This document shows positions 31,371 through 41,406 of a stretch of 64,000 bases of DNA, piece by piece. The notes beneath the pieces were generated by a model. It made no database searches, was not told where the DNA came from, and saw only the letters and a list, made by a program, of their open reading frames with translations. How positions within the stretch are numbered: position 1 is the stretch's first letter; every line of letters begins with the position of its first letter. The stretch is taken from assembly GCA_037367405.1 (NCBI GenBank), contig JAZKJV010009324.1:310001-374000 (forward strand), written 5' to 3'. This stretch comes from Ottelia alismoides. Its lineage: Eukaryota > Streptophyta > Magnoliopsida > Alismatales > Hydrocharitaceae. The position numbers were made by a program, and so were the translations under genes.

Positions 31371-32138
31371 TGCATCGAGCAACTAGTACGACTAGTCGCT
31401 CCCGATCGCATACGATGCGATCCTCACGCTTCCGTGATGCGCTTAAGGATTTCCCCATATCCTTCAGTATCGAGGCTGCGGGGACATAGGGAGTTGGCAC
31501 ATATGCTTGGGCTGTTGGAATGGTGGGCTGTGGGATCGATATCGGATTGCTCAACATTAAAGGCAGTATTAGCTCATGGGTTGTCGGGGTCGGTGGCAGA
31601 GATGACACGTCAAGAGGTGATGACATCAGTGACTCAATGACAGAGATGATGTGTCTTGACGACGAGCACAATATTACAACAATAAAACATCTTCAAGTAA
31701 GAGTTTAAAACTATGGAGATAATTATCTTCAAGTTTTATATTAGTATACCTAAAAGAGACTTGAGACTATGTTAATACATGAGGATAATGGTCTCCAGAA
31801 CTGAGGGTATCGTGACTCGGGATTTCCAATTCGACAAGGATACTAGAAATCCCATCGTGCTTATTTTTTTCATGTTGGACTTTAGTGCTATGAGCTAAGA
31901 GTAGCAAGAGACAATACACTATGATTATCGCAACAAAGACAAGTATTGTCTACATTGGATGTAGCAACCACATTAGATGCAATGAATGTTTTCATGTGAT
32001 ATGCAAAGTTTGTAATATAACTTGGCATAGTCTCCGGGGATAGAACGATTACTTAACTGGCCAAGCTATTTGACAAATAATCAAATGGTTAGTACGTAAG
32101 TGTGGGTTTAAGAGTAGTATATTAATGACTCTCAGGGT
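31371..32138 (+). other. Non-coding internal region of the non-autonomous element
   Basis: No frame longer than 70 codons with recognisable content; small frames at 31,360-31,708 are composition-driven. No convincing primer-binding site was found just right of 31370. Confidence 0.45.
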
Positions 32139-32149
32139 TAGTGGGAGAC
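32139..32149 (+). other. Polypurine tract of the non-autonomous element
   Basis: tagtgggagac directly precedes the LTR start TGTTAGATA at 32150; typical copia form. Confidence 0.7.
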
Positions 32150-33116
32150 TGTTAGATATATGAGTCCATGACAAGCTATTATGCAATATGTAAAATATAA
32201 TTGAGTTCATTAATAATAAGGTCACTTGCTACGAATAGGAAGAAGTATCGTGATCATCTAGGATATCATATAACTGTTGATCTAAATAAGTCAGATCATA
32301 GAGATTGATGCAGAGTTGTAGATCGAAAGAGTTAGATTGAGGTCACATCTGGCATTGTAAGGATATTCAACGAGGATCTCCACTTTGAGAAGATATAGCA
32401 ATCTTTTCTTAAGACTGATATTTAATGACACTTTTGATGCATGTCCTCTTCATAAGAATAAAGATTTGCAGGTGTCAGGTGAGTCAAGTTAAAGAGTTAA
32501 CTTGACGAGATCGAGATATTAACACTCGTATCATATGCTATCACGAAATGGGCACACATCCTTTGACCGAAGATATATACATCTATATGTCTGAGTGCGT
32601 ACATTTAGCAAACCATTAGGCTGATGACATAACAATGTCTATATATGGTAGAGCTGGTGTCCATGCAAGGAAATATAAGATGTATGATATCTCAAAGGAA
32701 TAATACACATGCATACTTTTTGAATCGGAAGACAAGAGCTCGTTCATGAGATATTGGGGTCACAACGAACTCCGTTGGTGGTCATCCTGTTTTGGAAACA
32801 AGATACGAATTCAAGAATGCTATTATATGCTTTGGAACACATATGATTAATGTTGTTTCCCAATGATCGATTTAAATCTATTGATAAACAATAGAAGGAG
32901 ACAACCAAATATAAGATATGTACTTTTGATTAAATCAAGTTTTTCAGTGTGTAGGAGGTATGGTTATTGGGAATGCTTGAGAACGATTGTAATAGATTAT
33001 ATATCATGATGCTTCCACTCTTAGGTAATATTGATACTATGTGGATTTTAATGACTCCACTTAGAGATAAAATGAATGCATTTTAATTTCGATTAAATCT
33101 TAATTCATTGAATTAA

Positions 33117-33124
33117 GTGTAGAT
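33117..33124. repeat. 8-bp target duplication of hAT-2, left
   Basis: gtgtagat; right copy atgtagat at 33811-33818 (7 of 8). Confidence 0.8.
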
Positions 33125-33810
33125 CAATGTTAAGGAAATCGGCCGCAAGGATCGTATATGCAGTTGCATATGCCCGTGCGACAATGCAGACCAAAATGCT
33201 TATATGAATCGGTGCATTATGCACCCTAAGCGCATATGCAACCCTCATATGCCTCGCATACTGCTCCAGCAGCTCGGGGGCTCAGCCTCCAGCATGTTCA
33301 TCTCTCCAATCCTCTCATTCGGGTGCTTACCTCCATAGCTCCACCTCTTCCTCCATTCAAGTGTAAGAATATACAATGCATATGTATACAATTGCAATGC
33401 ATTATGCCATTATGTATATGCAATGTTTGCTCATGTATCATTTTCATGAGTATATGTAATGTATCGTCTAATCTTTTAATATATGTCGATTGAGGTTTTG
33501 CTCATGTATTGCAAATATGCACATATGCATATCGAGGTTTTGTTATTATGAATCATCTAAAATGTAATGTTTTTATGGCTAATTTTTGTGATTAAATGTT
33601 GGGCAATTAATGGTATCTACTTGGCCATCTAACATGAATTGTTTTTTCTTAGTTTTTCTATAACTCCATTTTGATATTATAGATTTTTGTTTATTTCTAA
33701 ATTAAAAATTAGAAAACCGTATATTCCCCGCCATGTATGCCCGACATATCGCTTATCCAGTACTTAGTGACCTGTTCGAATGCATACGAATACCGCTTTC
33801 CTGAACCTTG
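33125..33810. mobile_element. hAT-2: non-autonomous hAT element (686 bp)
   Basis: Ends CAATGTTAAGGAAATCGG (left) and CAAGGTTCAGGAAAGCGG (right, reverse complement), 15 of 18 identical, with 8-bp flanks agreeing at 7 of 8. The right end resembles hAT-1's left end (CAAGGTT...AAAGCGGTAT), so the two are related families. The duplicated LTR segment at about 34,515 shows the uninterrupted target 'aaatgtagattcaaatag'. Internal 'catatgca' repeats, no transposase. Confidence 0.85.
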
Positions 33811-33818
33811 ATGTAGAT
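33811..33818. repeat. 8-bp target duplication of hAT-2, right
   Basis: atgtagat. Confidence 0.8.
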
Positions 33819-33945
33819 CTACATAGTTGGAAACTGGCCTGGCAACTGTTCAGACTCAAATAGAGAATTAATTCGGTATCTAACTCAATTAGATAACTCA
33901 AAGTGGTTTAAACCCAACACTCGATTTAATCTAAATATCGAGTCA

Positions 33946-34148
33946 TCATATGTGTGCTCACTTCAATAGTCCAATGGTAGTGCAGTGTGCCGATCACCCA
34001 AAAGATCAGGGTTCAAATCCCTCCTTGTGTGGGTCGCGTTAGGTAACCGACGACCATCATAAAAAATATTCGGATCTTTCAACATTGATATGAGCAAGAA
34101 TCCATGTAGCCGATCCTGCTTAAAATGGGAGAAGGCTTCGCCTTTTTT
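33946..34148 (+). mobile_element. SINE copy 2 (tRNA-derived, RTE-type tail)
   Basis: B-box GGTTCAAATCCC and the shared body (cggatctttcaacattgat..gagcaagaatcc) and tail (gtagccgatcctgcttaaaatgggagaaggctt), ending in a T-run. Target duplication tatcgagtca (33936-33945) / tatcaagtca (34149-34158), 9 of 10. The uninterrupted site 'aaatatcaagtcactatata' is present in the tandem copy at about 34,640. Confidence 0.9.
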
Positions 34149-34383
34149 TATCAAGTCACTGTATGTAGTCTATACAATGTTGCTGAAGTTATCTCCAAGT
34201 ATCCACGAATGAAGAACAAATATCCTAATTGGATATGCTTTACAAATCTGAGAAATTATGAATATTAATGTGTAAATGATTCAAACATATGAATATAGAT
34301 TAGTATGAATGTGATTCACATTTATTGAATTAATATGAATATGATCCATACATAATACATATGAATAATATGAGTATTAGCAA

Positions 34384-34780
34384 TACTTGAGGCCAACGCG
34401 ATCATAGTAGAATATATACCATGATGCGTCCATTTTGAGGGAATGATATATTAAATGAATTTTAGTGACCACTTATAGATCAAATGAATGAGATTAAATC
34501 TCAATTCATTGAACCAAATGTAGATTCAAATAGTTGGAAATAGGACTAAATTTGTTCAGACTCAATTAGAGAATTAGTTATGTATCTAACTCAATTAGAT
34601 AACTCAAAGTGGCTTAAACCATGATATTTGATTTGATCTAAATATCAAGTCACTATATATGGTCTATACAATATCTGAATATCTCCAAGTATTCGCGAAT
34701 GAAGATCAAATATCTTACTTGGATTAAGAGTCACAAATGTGAGAAGGTAAGAATATTAATGTGGATTTGATTTATACATA
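34384..34780 (+). repeat. Tandem-duplicated LTR segment without insertions
   Basis: Copies 32,960-34,290 minus hAT-2 and SINE-2. Shared runs include 'tctaactcaattagataactcaaagtgg' (33870 and 34580), 'ctccaagtat' with 'gcgaatgaag / acgaatgaag', and 'catgatgc.tccat.tt.gg'. It is an internal expansion of the 3' LTR. Confidence 0.85.
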
Positions 34781-34905
34781 TGAATATAAATTAGTGTGAA
34801 TGTGATCCATATTTGTTGGAATTAGTGTGAATTAGAAGTGAAAATGATTTAATCTTAATATAGATGAATACTGTGAATATGATTGACATTTATCAAAATC
34901 AATAT

Positions 34906-36672
34906 AAGGATTTTTATCACTTGTGCCACTCTTAACTTCTGCAATATCAATTATGTCCCTCCCTTTTTTGGAATATCAGTTGTTCCCCTATCTTTTGTAG
35001 TTTTATCACGTGTGCACTTCGAGTTAGTTGCCATCCATCCACCTCCTAAACGGACGTTAACTTTTGGGCACAAGGTTAATTAGAATAGAAAACTTACGGT
35101 AACAATGTAATTTTCTATTGACCCTCTTCTTCACATTCTTCCTCCTCCTTTCATAAACCCACCGCGACCTCCTCCGACCTCTCCTCCTCTGCCCACAGCA
35201 ACCCCTTCGCACAGCTTGGATTATAGAGCATAGCAGAAGATTTCATTCGTTGATGTTGAAGACGTGTCATGGATCTCTAGATCTGGGAGAAATAGGGGCA
35301 AGTTCTTTGTTCTTGAGAATAGGGCTCCTCTAGGAAACGACGACTGGGAGTGTACGTGATAAGCCATACACTCTCCTCCTTGCCATTCCTCGCACTGGTC
35401 TCCTTCATCCCAGGATCCATAGCCTACTACCCTGTTGGTGTCCAGTGCTTCATCTCACACTTTGTCTTCTTTTCTCTGGTGTTGTACTTGTGCATGGTGC
35501 TCGTCGAGAGCCTGCTGATGATGGTGGCGAGCATCATCCCGGATTTCCTTGTGGGCATCATCTTCGATGCTAGCGTGTAGGGGCTAATGATACTTATGGG
35601 AGGATTCTTCCGGCTGTCGCTTGACATGCCTGATCTCATGTGGAAGTGCCCCTATCACTACGTCGCCTTCCACAAGTACACATTCTGGGGATTCAAGAAC
35701 GAGTTTACTAGGTTGACCTTCACAAACAAGAAATACATCCCTCTGGTGGTGACCGGGATGGAGATTTTGGAGGACACTTTGAGGTCGAGGTGTGTTACTC
35801 CAAGTGGGTGGACTTGCATATCCTAGTGGGGATGCTGGTGGTGTATAAGCTTCTGATCATTAATGTTACGAAGAAGGCAAAGCCCATGGTGAGGCCATTG
35901 AGGGGGTACAACACCAAAAGCTGCATTGATCAATGTAGGAAGATCCCAACCCGATTAATGGCTCGTACAAAGGTTGCATTCCAGATGATTCTCGAGCGAC
36001 AAAGGCTTATTCTTCGTATCAGCAGTGCTTCAAGTTGTTCTCTAGGCAGCTGTAGCTTGTGCTTCAAGAAGGTGGAGTTGATTTCAGATCTGGGGTGGAT
36101 GAGTGGCAGCTCTAAGGCTATTGCTTGTTGCATGGCGACGATGGCCCCATGCAACATGGAACATGCTGCTCCAGTGACCATGATCGTATTGCTGTAGATT
36201 GGTAGTCTTGTCTGCAGGTTGGTGTAGGCGATTCTTACATGGAGGTGAATCTTTAGAAGGCGGCATGGAGGTTGTGCTCCTGTAGATCTACAATAAAAGG
36301 TTGAATCTCAAGCTTTGAGCTCAGCTAAGGGGTTAATCACAAACGGGGGGAGCGAAGTAGTTCTCCATTGGGCGAGTGAGAGGATCGGAGCATGAGCTCC
36401 AGCCAAGGAGAAGGTCGGAGTAGAGGGGGATCGTGCGAGGTAGAACGGTGGGGTTGGGGGAGGAGGAGGTGAGAGTTTCCAAATATGCGCCTCTTAACCA
36501 CATCTTGGTTTGAATAAACCATGGTTTCGTTCAACTCATTGATGACCAAACTAACGGAAGGGCACAATTGATAAGGGAGCAAGAAGTTAGGGGGTACAAC
36601 TGCTACTCCAAAAAAGGGAGGGCATAATTGAGATTGTAGAAGTTAAGAGGGGCATAAGTGATAAAAACCCTT
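34906..36672. mobile_element. Pack-MULE carrying an ABCG-transporter fragment
   Basis: Inverted ends of more than 100 bp: left 'aaggatttttatcacttgtgcc..ctcttaacttctgcaat' and right (reverse complement) 'aagggtttttatcacttatgcc..ctcttaacttctacaat', continuing with matching 'ccctcccttttttgga'. Flanking 9-mers aatcaatat / aatataaat agree at 6 of 9, with aatat shared. Long inverted ends plus a host gene piece and no transposase define a Pack-MULE (family knowledge). Bases 35100-35340 and 35920-36560 are further cargo that I cannot assign. It sits in the right LTR of the non-autonomous element. Confidence 0.85.
35350..35905 (+). pseudogene. Captured ABCG (WBC) half-transporter C-terminal fragment
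   Basis: The frame reads VISHTLSSLPFLALVSFIPGSIAYY, HFVFFSLVLYLCMVLVESLLMMVASIIPDFLVGII and GGFFRLSLDMP..W..PYHYVAFHKYTFWGF.NEF. These are the last transmembrane helices and the conserved GGFFR...FHKYA..G...NEF segment of plant ABCG half-transporters of the ABCG11/12/15 type (lipid or cutin precursor export at the plasma membrane). There is an in-frame TAG at 35578. A frameshift near 35,790 is needed to continue with CYSKWVDLHILVGMLVVYKLL. The ATP-binding cassette is absent. It is colinear without an intron in this stretch. It is a non-functional gene fragment inside a Pack-MULE. Confidence 0.88.
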
Positions 36673-37600
36673 AATATAAATATTTGTATTTAATTAAAGG
36701 AATAATATGAATGCGATTCACATTTTGTTTTGAGAATATTGAGAATATGATTCTCTTGATGACATTGGAAATAATGAGAATATGATTATCATATTATTAA
36801 AAGGATTAAGGTGAATATCATTCGTGTGTAATATTAATGCTAATATGATTATGATTCACATACGACATTAATTAATGTAAATATGACTTAAATTAAAATC
36901 ATTAATCTAGTACGAATATGATTCATAATTATTGAAAAATAATAATTGCAAATCATCCTTCAGCTCTTAATTGATTCAGTTGGTACAATTATCTCAGTGA
37001 ATTGAAATCAATCAAGAGATAATCAACTCCTAGTAGGAAAGAGTTCGTGGAGATTTGGTCTCCCCACCAACCATAGCCAGTCACCCCACTATACGTGGGT
37101 TGGGCATCTTCTTCCATCACAAAATTCTCTATTCATAAGAGAAGAGGAGTCCCAAAGTGAGACTCCTTAGTTCTCTCCCTCTCCTCTCCATATCCATCCA
37201 CCCTTTCTCCCTTTGCCCCCAAATCCCAAACCGTTACCCTGTGCCTCCCGTCTCCCTTTAGGCATGCCCGATCGGAGTAAGGCCATCATTTTTCTGTGCT
37301 CTGTGCTCGTAAGGAAGAAGGCGACCTCGTTGGACGAGATCTATGTGGAGGAGGCCAAAGTGGCCATCTTCATCGTCTGTGTGTAGGAGGAGGAACGAGA
37401 GAACCACATCTCTCGGTCTCGCGGGAAATCACACAATTCATCCTCGCGCCCGCTTGTGCATCTTTAACAGATCGGACTTGATTTAGGAGATCTCTTACCT
37501 TAGAGACTTCACGCATCAAAGGTAACGATCCCTTACTCGTTTTGTTTGCGAAAGGTACAGAAATCTTTTCAGTATCCATGTCATTTCATATTAAGCTAGA

Positions 37601-38677
37601 TTTTTTTTGTGATTGCTATATTGCTCACGATAAAAACTATGTTTTTATTTGAATACGATGCGTTTGTTCCACGTTTTCCATTATGTACAAGGTCAAACAT
37701 CTCTTCAGTGTTTCATATGATCCAAGCAAAGGTGACATGGCTCAAGTATGAGCCAAGTCATTTTATTCATGATAATTTACTACTAATATGAATGATGACT
37801 AACTCCATGTGATCATCCCTATCCTTTGAAATTTTTATTTTGAGGACAGTATCAATATCATGGGACCATCAACAACATCCCACTATCTGTTATGTCACTT
37901 CACTGAGAACGCCGACTCTGGGTAGATTAAGTAGTGCATTACCTCAATGCCCTCCACATAAGTACATTATGTTTGCTGCGGATATATTCATGTAATTCCT
38001 CTTTCTTACTTTTAAGGTGAGATTTTCACTTGCTAGCATAGTATTCTTGTTCTGAATTCTTGGGCGCTTTCTTTCCAAGTTCCAACAAATTCCAGGAAAC
38101 CATCTCCTCCAGTTCAATCTCCTATATGTCTATTATAATATTTTAGCTCATCTTGCTTCTCTATCGCAAATTGGAACCTTGCTGATGGCCGTCAGTGGGA
38201 TCTACAGGCAATCGCTACTATACTGCTTCTTACTACATTTTCACCGGCTGCTTGTATGCATGGTCTCATCATTGTCGCCATCATCATCACTTCCAGCAGT
38301 TGCGTATATGTCTGGAGCTAATTTATATTCATGATCACCAATGAAAATGGAGTTACTTTGGAGTTTGGACCTTTATACATGCTCAATTGACCATGGTAGC
38401 AACATTTCTCTGAGTTTCATCTCCCAAGGGCATAATTATTTAATGTGAAGTTGTTGACCTCTTCCACAATAATGGCACCCAATAAACTTTTTTGCTGCTT
38501 ATGAATGTTAACATTGGTCCACAACTAATTAATTTATTATAACTTTTCTCATAGTTTATAAAAGAAGAATGTACCTTTTCATTTCCTAATGCCATTTGAA
38601 TATCATAGATATTGCTCTTGGTATGTGCCATCTATATTCTGATTATTATGTTTTTTTTTAAATTTGACACGTTTAAG
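37601..38677 (+). other. Distal intron 2, unique-looking
   Basis: No coding potential and no match to other parts of the window. It ends in a T-rich stretch and TTTAAG acceptor for exon 3. Probably ancestral intron sequence. Confidence 0.45.
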
Positions 38678-38743
38678 GCATATAGGCGTCGAAATGATGC
38701 TTTCCTTCAACCAGCTGTTATGGTGTTATTAATATCTGCCAAG
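38678..38743 (+). CDS. Exon 3 of PIAL-type E4 SUMO-protein ligase
   Basis: 66 bases, 22 codons, phase 0 at both ends: TTTAAG|GCA...GCCAAG|GTAAAT. The peptide has RRRNDAFLQPAVMVLLISAK, which matches the strongly conserved R-N-D-[AS]-F-[LI]-Q.A.MVLMIS.K segment of plant PIAL proteins (also recognisable in the animal ZMIZ-like group). A T-rich tract precedes the acceptor. Joined to exon 2 it reads ...PPVIKQ + AYRRRND, in frame. At 34.6 kb from exon 2, it is easily missed by gene finders. Confidence 0.9.
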
Positions 38744-39195
38744 GTAAATTTCTTTCGCAGTTTCATTAGGTATAATTGTTGACGTTTTCACTTCACCGTC
38801 TGATGCCCTCTTTAAGATTCTCTTTTCCATGCTTCTCAGGCAAGAGATATTGCAATTAAATTGCTTTGTGCTTAATTATAAGTGGATGATGATATTAACT
38901 TCTTTTTCATCGTTACATGGATTTTGAGCACACTGTATAGAACATAGAACACACTGTCATATCATGCATCTTTTTGTCTTTGAGTATATCTGGTGATCCT
39001 CATGTTCCTGGAACTTGTTAGTCATATTTTTAATATGATCCTCGAGAAATGTTTTGGATAAAGCCATAATCACCGGAATAAACTCTAGAAAGATGCAGCT
39101 AAAATTGTGAGAGAAGGTGTTGAGAGCATGAGGGTATAAAACTATAAAACCTACTAAGACACAAGGTATCACAGTGGTAAAATGGACGAGACAAA

Positions 39196-39448
39196 GAAGA
39201 GTGGTAAACAAGGAAGAGAGGTTCTGATCCCGGTGGCAGTCCTTTGGGCCATTTGGTTAGCTCGAAATGATGTTCTTTTTTCTGGTCACCGGTATTATTA
39301 TGAGAATGTTATCTTTCATTACAAGCTCCTGCTTGATTTATGGCTTTTGTAAGACGTAACTTGTTTTATAATTACTACCTTTATAGCTATTAATAGAATC
39401 GGGGTGGGCACCTATGCGTGATCCCCCCTCTTTTGGTTTCAAAAAAAA
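39196..39448 (+). mobile_element. L1-type LINE tail
   Basis: Encodes VPVAVLWAIWLARNDVLFSGH.YYYENV, the end of L1 ORF2, then 'aatcggggtgggcacc' and an A-run. Short duplication gagacaaa at 39188-39195 and 39452-39459. Confidence 0.85.
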
Positions 39449-39742
39449 CGGGAGACAAACTCCTAAATAATATTCTAAAAAAATTTCATGTATGTGGTCA
39501 GATATTTTAATTCCTCGAATAGTGTATTGATGTCGCATTGTGAAAATGTGATATACATATTTCATTTAAAAATTGTGACACTAGTGTTATAAAAAGATCC
39601 TCGGAGTTCTAAAGATTTGGGAATGCCCTATGTCACATCTTTGTAATGTGGTATCAAAAGTGGGTGCTTTTGATATCACATATTCATAATGCGTTAGGTA
39701 GAGTAGTGTGCCTTCCACCCTACAATTGAAGTGGGTGCTTTT
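39449..39742. other. Short unassigned stretch with a partial SINE start
   Basis: Around 39,690-39,722 'gttaggtagagtagtgtgccttccaccct' resembles part of the SINE head, suggesting a fragment or a failed insertion next to SINE copy 3. Nothing else seen. Confidence 0.4.
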
Positions 39743-39912
39743 GTAACCACTTCAATGGTCTGGTTGTAGAGTAGTGTACCTCCTACCCAAAAGACTAGAG
39801 TTCAAGTCCACCCTTGAGGAGGGTTGTGTTAGGTAGCTGACTGCATCGTAAATAACAGTCAGATCTTTCAATATGGATTTGATAATAATCCATGTAGCCG
39901 ACCCTACTTAAA
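39743..39912 (+). mobile_element. SINE copy 3, 3'-truncated
   Basis: Shared head 'accacttcaatggtctgg' with B-box GAGTTCAAGTCC, body 'cagatctttcaatatggatttg' and tail up to 'gtagccgaccctacttaaag', where it is cut and joins the gypsy-like family A copy 2. The last ~12 bases of the SINE are lost. Confidence 0.85.
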
Positions 39913-39988
39913 GGTCCAGGCATGGCTGGATGCGTTAATCGATGGAACTTCGCCCGTCGACAACAAAAATCAGATCGTAGAAGCCGCT

Positions 39989-40804
39989 GTGCAACCTGAT
40001 TTTGAGCAAGAAACGAAAGGTATTTTCAATCTCAATGAAGATTTGATAGATACAGTTATTGTACAAGGAAGCAACGAAGACTCAGGGCCCATCTTTGACG
40101 AAGATTCCGTGGATGTCGAGGACGAAAACCTCAATATATTCGCAGTCGAACTTGCTGTCCAGAAAAATGCGGATCCCGTATATGACGAATGCAACGCGGA
40201 GGAGCATGCTGATCTCCCTGGGATCCCCTACAAGCGAACCCCATCTGCGGTTCCAGACCAACCGCTATTGCCACCTCCTCCTGCCGCTCCTGTGGGTAGT
40301 CCCGCACCGACCCCAGCAAGCCCCGCTGCCATCCCCGAAACCCCGGCCCCATGCTCGCAACCCCTGCGGGACCATCACCATGCCCTCGGACAACCCAGCC
40401 CCGCACCATCAGGCCCTCTCCTCACAGCCCCACCCCACGCACACCAGCCCCTCTCCCTGTTGACGCCGTCCCCTCTTCAACCGAGCCCCCAACTCGCCAC
40501 CGCCGCCAACCTCTCATCCCCGCCCCTCCCGCACCCCACGCCCTCCCCTCCTCCTACCCCCCGTCGCCGCCCACCTTTCCCCTGCTCGCGCGCACAGCCA
40601 CCCAGCCTCCGCGCGCCTGCCTGCCCAGCCGCGCAGCCCAGCAGCGCACAGCCGCGCGTCGGCCGCCCCGCGCGCCATCAGCGTCCCCCCGCGCGCCCAC
40701 GAGCGCCGTGCACCCTTCGCCCCGCTCGACCGCCAGCAGCCGCGCCGCCCTTGCGCGTAGCCGCCCCCGCGCGCGTAGAACGCCAAAGAAGCCCCGAGCC
40801 CTAA
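39989..40804 (+). CDS. Polyprotein fragment fused to a Pro-rich GC-rich frame
   Basis: 271 residues. The first ~90 are acidic (FNLNEDLIDTVIVQG, EDSGPIFDEDSVDVEDE, ELAVQKNADPVYDECNAEE) and resemble the acidic 'PIFD..D / DPVYDE' spacer seen in plant gypsy polyproteins. From residue ~95 on the frame is almost entirely Pro/Ala/Arg/Ser in a sharply GC-richer stretch (40,260-40,800), open in more than one frame. The second part is probably non-retroviral filler or captured sequence rather than a real protein domain. Confidence 0.45.
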   Translation: MQPDFEQETKGIFNLNEDLIDTVIVQGSNEDSGPIFDEDSVDVEDENLNIFAVELAVQKNADPVYDECNAEEHADLPGIPYKRTPSAVPDQPLLPPPPAAPVGSPAPTPASPAAIPETPAPCSQPLRDHHHALGQPSPAPSGPLLTAPPHAHQPLSLLTPSPLQPSPQLATAANLSSPPLPHPTPSPPPTPRRRPPFPCSRAQPPSLRAPACPAAQPSSAQPRVGRPARHQRPPARPRAPCTLRPARPPAAAPPLRVAAPARVERQRSPEP

Positions 40805-41086
40805 CAGGAAACCCGAGTTGAAGGGATTCGAGTCCCTGGAAGTGTGGGATTGGAAACTAAATCGGAAAAATTGCATGAAGATCCCCTGGCCCAAGATGCT
40901 ATATCAACAAGGACATTGTAAGGCTAAAATATCCTATGGACTCCCTTTAGTTGAAGGGGTACGAAAATTGCGGCCAAGCCTCTGGCTGCGAGAATATTTA
41001 AAAAAGAGAGCTGAAAATCAGAAATCTGGGGACCCTCCTTATCCAAATAGGACTAGGGCCTTGGGCTTCCCCTATATAAGGACCCC

Positions 41087-41392
41087 ATGGCTTTATTCCT
41101 TGGACACATCTCCTACCCTCCTTTCCTTGTGTCATTGCTTCGCTATGGATTTTCCAAAGGCCATGTTGTTATGCCTCATCAATTCTTCGATCATCACAAG
41201 GAGGAGACAACAATCGAGAAGACGCCGCCGTTCGCGCCACACATGTTCTTCAACCACGAAGGCCGCGTCACCCACGCCCGCGTATGGACTCCGCCGTTCG
41301 CTCCACACCAATTCTTCCAGAAGATGACTGAGCACACAGATTTGTCCTCCAAGCCTGCAGATCCAGCAATTCGTCGGGAGACGAATTTTTAA
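41087..41392 (+). CDS. C-terminal ORF of family A copy 2
   Basis: A 101-residue frame ending just before the polypurine tract. It contains the repeated phrase (T)PPFAPH.FF twice, 37 bases of 'ccgccgttcg..ccaca' apart in tandem-like form, and ends DPAIRRETNF. The ending is shared with copy 1 (minus strand ~1320-1360). It could be the C-terminus of a polyprotein or a non-autonomous element's own ORF. No catalytic motif. Confidence 0.4.
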   Translation: MALFLGHISYPPFLVSLLRYGFSKGHVVMPHQFFDHHKEETTIEKTPPFAPHMFFNHEGRVTHARVWTPPFAPHQFFQKMTEHTDLSSKPADPAIRRETNF

Positions 41393-41406
41393 AAGCGGAG
41401 GAGAGT

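Larger units (their letters stand above)
29547..37600 (+). mobile_element. Non-autonomous copia-like LTR element with nested insertions
   Basis: Two long, diverged direct repeats (about 29547-31370 and 32150-37600) flank a 0.8-kb non-coding middle. Matching phrases include 'gtcctctgcataggaattgagatt' / 'gtcctcttcataagaataaagatt' and the stem 'gagatattgggg'. A polypurine tract 'gttagtgggagac' precedes TGTTAGATATATG at 32150. The right LTR is enlarged by hAT-2, SINE-2, a partial tandem duplication and a Pack-MULE. No gag or pol remains. Boundaries at 29547 and 37600 are approximate. Copia assignment rests on the TGTTAG start and the purine tract form. Confidence 0.65.
32150..37600 (+). repeat. 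3' LTR of the non-autonomous element, expanded
   Basis: Starts TGTTAGATATATGAGTCCATG. It is about 5.4 kb because of insertions (33125-33810, 33946-34148, 34906-36672) and a tandem duplication. Bases 36,673-37,600 align with the end of the left LTR. The small frames at 37,296-37,579 are in the GC-richer end shared by both LTRs and are not genes. Confidence 0.6.
4038..38677 (+). other. Intron 2 of the PIAL-like gene (34,640 bp)
   Basis: Donor CAG|GTAGTC and acceptor ttttttttt...TTTAAG|GCA, phase 0. It is filled with nested retrotransposons and DNA elements listed separately. Bases 4038-5635 hold no gene: apart from a GA microsatellite and a GGCC-rich block they look like unique intron or highly decayed sequence. 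Confidence 0.8.

Noticed and set aside
35930..36582. Frames within the right half of the Pack-MULE
   Set aside because: No match to a known family; they may be captured untranslated sequence, so no gene is called.
40059..40894. Alternative Pro/Arg-rich frames
   Set aside because: Multiple overlapping frames in GC-rich sequence; only the frame continuing the acidic polyprotein part was kept, with low confidence.
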